From a virus: a stretch of 33,565 nt of DNA. Where the stretch lies: positions 1-33,565 of IMG/VR virus record IMGVR_UViG_3300027963_000192; one strand, given 5' to 3'. The translations under genes were made by a program, and so were the position numbers. A model generated the notes under the pieces. That model saw only the letters and a program-made list of their open reading frames with translations, made no database searches and had not been told where the DNA came from. The first letter of the stretch is position 1; each line of letters begins with the position of its first letter. This document shows positions 31,566 to 33,565 of the stretch, in pieces.

Positions 31566-32714
31566 ATGAATACCAACGATCTAATTGCCCAAGGCAACAC
31601 TCACAGAGAACAAAACAATCCTGAGGCTGCACTGGCCTGTTATGTACAGGCTATCGCCCTGGACAGGAACTGCGCCGCTGGTTTCAACAACTACGGCAAT
31701 GTGCTTAGAGAATGCGCTGAACCCGAAGGTGCCATCGCTTTTTTACAGCGAGCCATACAACTGGATCCTGGTAATATCACTGCCAAATTCAATTTGGCCG
31801 TGGCCTGGTTGCTCATGGGTGACTACAAAAACGGATGGCCGCAATACGAATGGCGCTGGCAGTACGAGCACCTAAACGGCCTGTTGCCCAAGTATGAACA
31901 ACCCAGGTGGACTGGTCAAGATATCAAAGACAAAGTCGTCCTGGTAGTAGGCGAACAAGGACACGGTGACAACTTACAATTTATACGCTTTGTGGGCGAT
32001 CTAGCCCAGCGTGGAGCACAGGTCTGGGTACATGTAAATGCCAGCCTTATTCCGTTATTCCAAAATAGCAACAGCATAACAAAATTGATACCTTACGAGG
32101 AAACCCCAACAGGATTTGATTACTGGATTCCAATCATGAGTATTCCTGGAGTGATTGGAAATACTCTAGAAAATCTTGGCCATGTACAGTATTATCTAGC
32201 CCCCAATGCTGAGAAGGCACGAGCATGGCAAGAAAAACTAGGCCTAAAGCGCAGATTGCGTGTGGGCTTTTGCTGGTCGGGTCGTAGAGACACCTGGATC
32301 AACCGACACAAAGGTATGCCGTTTGCCGAAATGCTACGCCTGATACAGCGCAATCCCACCTATGAATGGATCAATCTACAAGTCGATTGCACTGATGAAG
32401 AAAATGCCGCACTGGTAGCATCTGGAGTGGCCTGTTATCCAGGAAGCATACAGAGCTTTGCTGACAGTGCTGCCTTGATACATCACTGTGATGTGGTGCT
32501 AAGTGTTGACACAGCCATAGCACATCTATCGGGTGCGCTGGGTCGTCCAACCTGGGTCATGCTCAGTTGGTTTGCACTGGATTGGCGCTGGCTGTTGAAC
32601 CGTGATTCAAGCCCATGGTACAGCACAGCTCGTTTGTTCCGGCAGCCTAAAATGGCTGACTGGGCAAGTGTAACAGACAAGGTACATCAATATCTCACTT
32701 GGTTCAAGGTCTAA
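31566..32714 (+). CDS. TPR-linked glycosyltransferase (GT9/GT41-like)
   Basis: A 382-aa protein. Residues 1-95 are TPR motifs (NNPEAALACYVQAIALDRNC, AEPEGAIAFLQRAIQLDPGN, LAVAWLLMGDYKNGW). The rest is a GT-B glycosyltransferase of the kind attached to TPRs in bacteria: VLVVGEQGHGDNLQFIRFVG, AQVWVHVNASLIPLF, RVGFCWSGRRDT, and the donor-binding end VLSVDTAIAHLSGALGRPTW followed by WRWLLNRDSSPWYSTARLF. Its closest described relatives are heptosyltransferase-like GT9 and O-GlcNAc transferase (GT41), the latter using TPRs to hold protein substrates. I start at 31566, where the TPR begins; in-frame ATGs at 31443 and 31518 are possible but add non-family sequence. It ends as TAATG overlapping the next gene. 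Confidence 0.85.
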   Translation: MNTNDLIAQGNTHREQNNPEAALACYVQAIALDRNCAAGFNNYGNVLRECAEPEGAIAFLQRAIQLDPGNITAKFNLAVAWLLMGDYKNGWPQYEWRWQYEHLNGLLPKYEQPRWTGQDIKDKVVLVVGEQGHGDNLQFIRFVGDLAQRGAQVWVHVNASLIPLFQNSNSITKLIPYEETPTGFDYWIPIMSIPGVIGNTLENLGHVQYYLAPNAEKARAWQEKLGLKRRLRVGFCWSGRRDTWINRHKGMPFAEMLRLIQRNPTYEWINLQVDCTDEENAALVASGVACYPGSIQSFADSAALIHHCDVVLSVDTAIAHLSGALGRPTWVMLSWFALDWRWLLNRDSSPWYSTARLFRQPKMADWASVTDKVHQYLTWFKV

Positions 32715-33565
32715 TGCTGATTGATTATTTTCCTTACTTCAACGAGCGCGAGCTACTAGAGCTAAGGATCAATCTACTACGAGATCATGTGGATCATTTT
32801 GTGATAGCCGAAGCTGATAGAACTTTCAGTGGCTTGCCAAGACAGTTCCAGGTAAAACAATTGATTGCTGAGCTGGGTCTTCCAGCAGATCGTATCACTG
32901 TGCTGGAATTACACTATGCTGAAGATATAGATCTGCCGTTACAACAGCAGGATCTTACAGCCATGTATCCGGATGATAGAGGCGATGTTGCCAGCATAAT
33001 GGCCGTGGCCCGTGAAAGAATACAGCGCAATGCAATCATGCAGATACTAGATCAAATTGATGACACTGCCTGGATCTTGATGAGCGACTGTGACGAGATC
33101 ATCAATCCTGAGCATATAGGATTTGCTTTAAATGTGGCCCGTAACAATCCCAATAATATTGTAAAGTTGCCCTTGATCAATCTGTATGGGCGTGCTGATT
33201 TACGTCCGTATGGACTGGCCGGTTGGCCGTTTACTTGGCGCACTGCCATGAGCATTTGCAGTAACTCTGTAATGAAACAGACTACACCACATCGCGTCAG
33301 ATGCAGTTATCATCTTCCGGTGCCACCGGTTACACCCACCCTGAATGGGGTAATATTTGACGATTTTGGTTGGCATTTTAGCTGGATGGGCGGAGATGCG
33401 TTAGTCAAGATAAAAAGTCAATCGTTTGCTCATGCACCAAACAAGGGACATCAGGCACATGCCCAGCAAGGACTTAGATTTGAAGCGGGTGCTAGCCTAA
33501 CTTGGCAACCGGATTCAGTGTTGAAGCCGTTTCCACACGATCAACTACCCAAGAAGTTGTTTGAG
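32714..33565 (+). CDS. GT17-like glycosyltransferase, C-terminus cut by window edge
   Basis: An open frame from the ATG at 32714 runs 284 codons to the window end without a stop. It fits glycosyltransferase family 17 (beta-1,4-mannosyl-glycoprotein N-acetylglucosaminyltransferase-type; Glyco_transf_17): YFPYFNERELLELRINLLRD, VDHFVIAEADRTFSGLPR, WILMSDCDEIINPEH with the D-x-D-like DCDE, LINLYGRADLRP, and GWHFSWMGGDALVKIKSQSF, the His-Phe-Ser-Trp-Met-Gly-Gly segment typical of the family. Its start overlaps the TPR-glycosyltransferase stop by one base (TAATG), so the two are translated together. The acceptor is unknown; phage or host surface glycans, or the phage's own fibres, are candidates. 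Confidence 0.85.
   Translation, partial: MLIDYFPYFNERELLELRINLLRDHVDHFVIAEADRTFSGLPRQFQVKQLIAELGLPADRITVLELHYAEDIDLPLQQQDLTAMYPDDRGDVASIMAVARERIQRNAIMQILDQIDDTAWILMSDCDEIINPEHIGFALNVARNNPNNIVKLPLINLYGRADLRPYGLAGWPFTWRTAMSICSNSVMKQTTPHRVRCSYHLPVPPVTPTLNGVIFDDFGWHFSWMGGDALVKIKSQSFAHAPNKGHQAHAQQGLRFEAGASLTWQPDSVLKPFPHDQLPKKLFE

Overview
The window is part of the genome of a tailed phage with a T4-type contractile tail (myovirus morphology), of the kind common in marine and freshwater viral samples (T4-like cyanophages, pelagiphages and relatives). The evidence is a near-complete neck and tail gene set: sheath (gp18), tube (gp19), neck proteins (gp13, gp14), tail terminator (gp15), head completion nuclease (gp4) and small terminase (gp16). 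T4-type late-promoter boxes (ATAAATA) lie about 13-21 nt upstream of the mRNA starts of many genes. No host-diagnostic gene (photosystem, tRNA, integrase) is visible, so the host is undetermined.

Layout. (1) 1-7.65 kb, minus strand: sheath > tube > tube-like/baseplate protein > small unknown > gp4 > gp16 > two unknown proteins, the last cut by the window edge. (2) 7.74-9.2 kb: a small plus-strand zinc-binding/HNH-like protein converging on a dNMP kinase (T4 gp1-like) and a DnaQ/RNase T-type exonuclease. (3) 9.26-11.5 kb, minus strand: gp13, a 383-aa unknown with a textbook sigma70-type promoter, and a small coiled-coil protein. (4) 11.58-14.8 kb, plus strand: gp14, gp15 and an overlapping Nudix hydrolase. 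(5) 14.8-18.35 kb, minus strand: an unknown protein, a 624-aa TPR/FkbM-methyltransferase/2OG-oxygenase-like fusion and a five-bladed beta-propeller (GH130-like). (6) 18.4-31.4 kb, minus strand: three very large repetitive fibre genes (1567, 865 and 1358 aa), a Gly-rich tip-like protein translationally coupled to the second, and a small structural protein at the head of the block. (7) 31.57-33.57 kb, plus strand: a TPR-linked glycosyltransferase and a GT17-like glycosyltransferase cut by the window edge.

How it fits together. The core encodes DNA packaging, the neck and the contractile tail. The right half looks like a host-recognition module: long fibres built from a beta-rich repeat and, in two of them, threonine-rich collagen-like Gly-X-Y stretches. 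On both sides the fibres are flanked by genes for sugar or protein modification (two glycosyltransferases, FkbM methyltransferase, 2OG-oxygenase-like domain, glycosidase/phosphorylase-like propeller). My main hypothesis is that this is a phage-encoded fibre decoration cassette; that is inference from family and neighbourhood only. No gap larger than about 150 bases lacks a gene.
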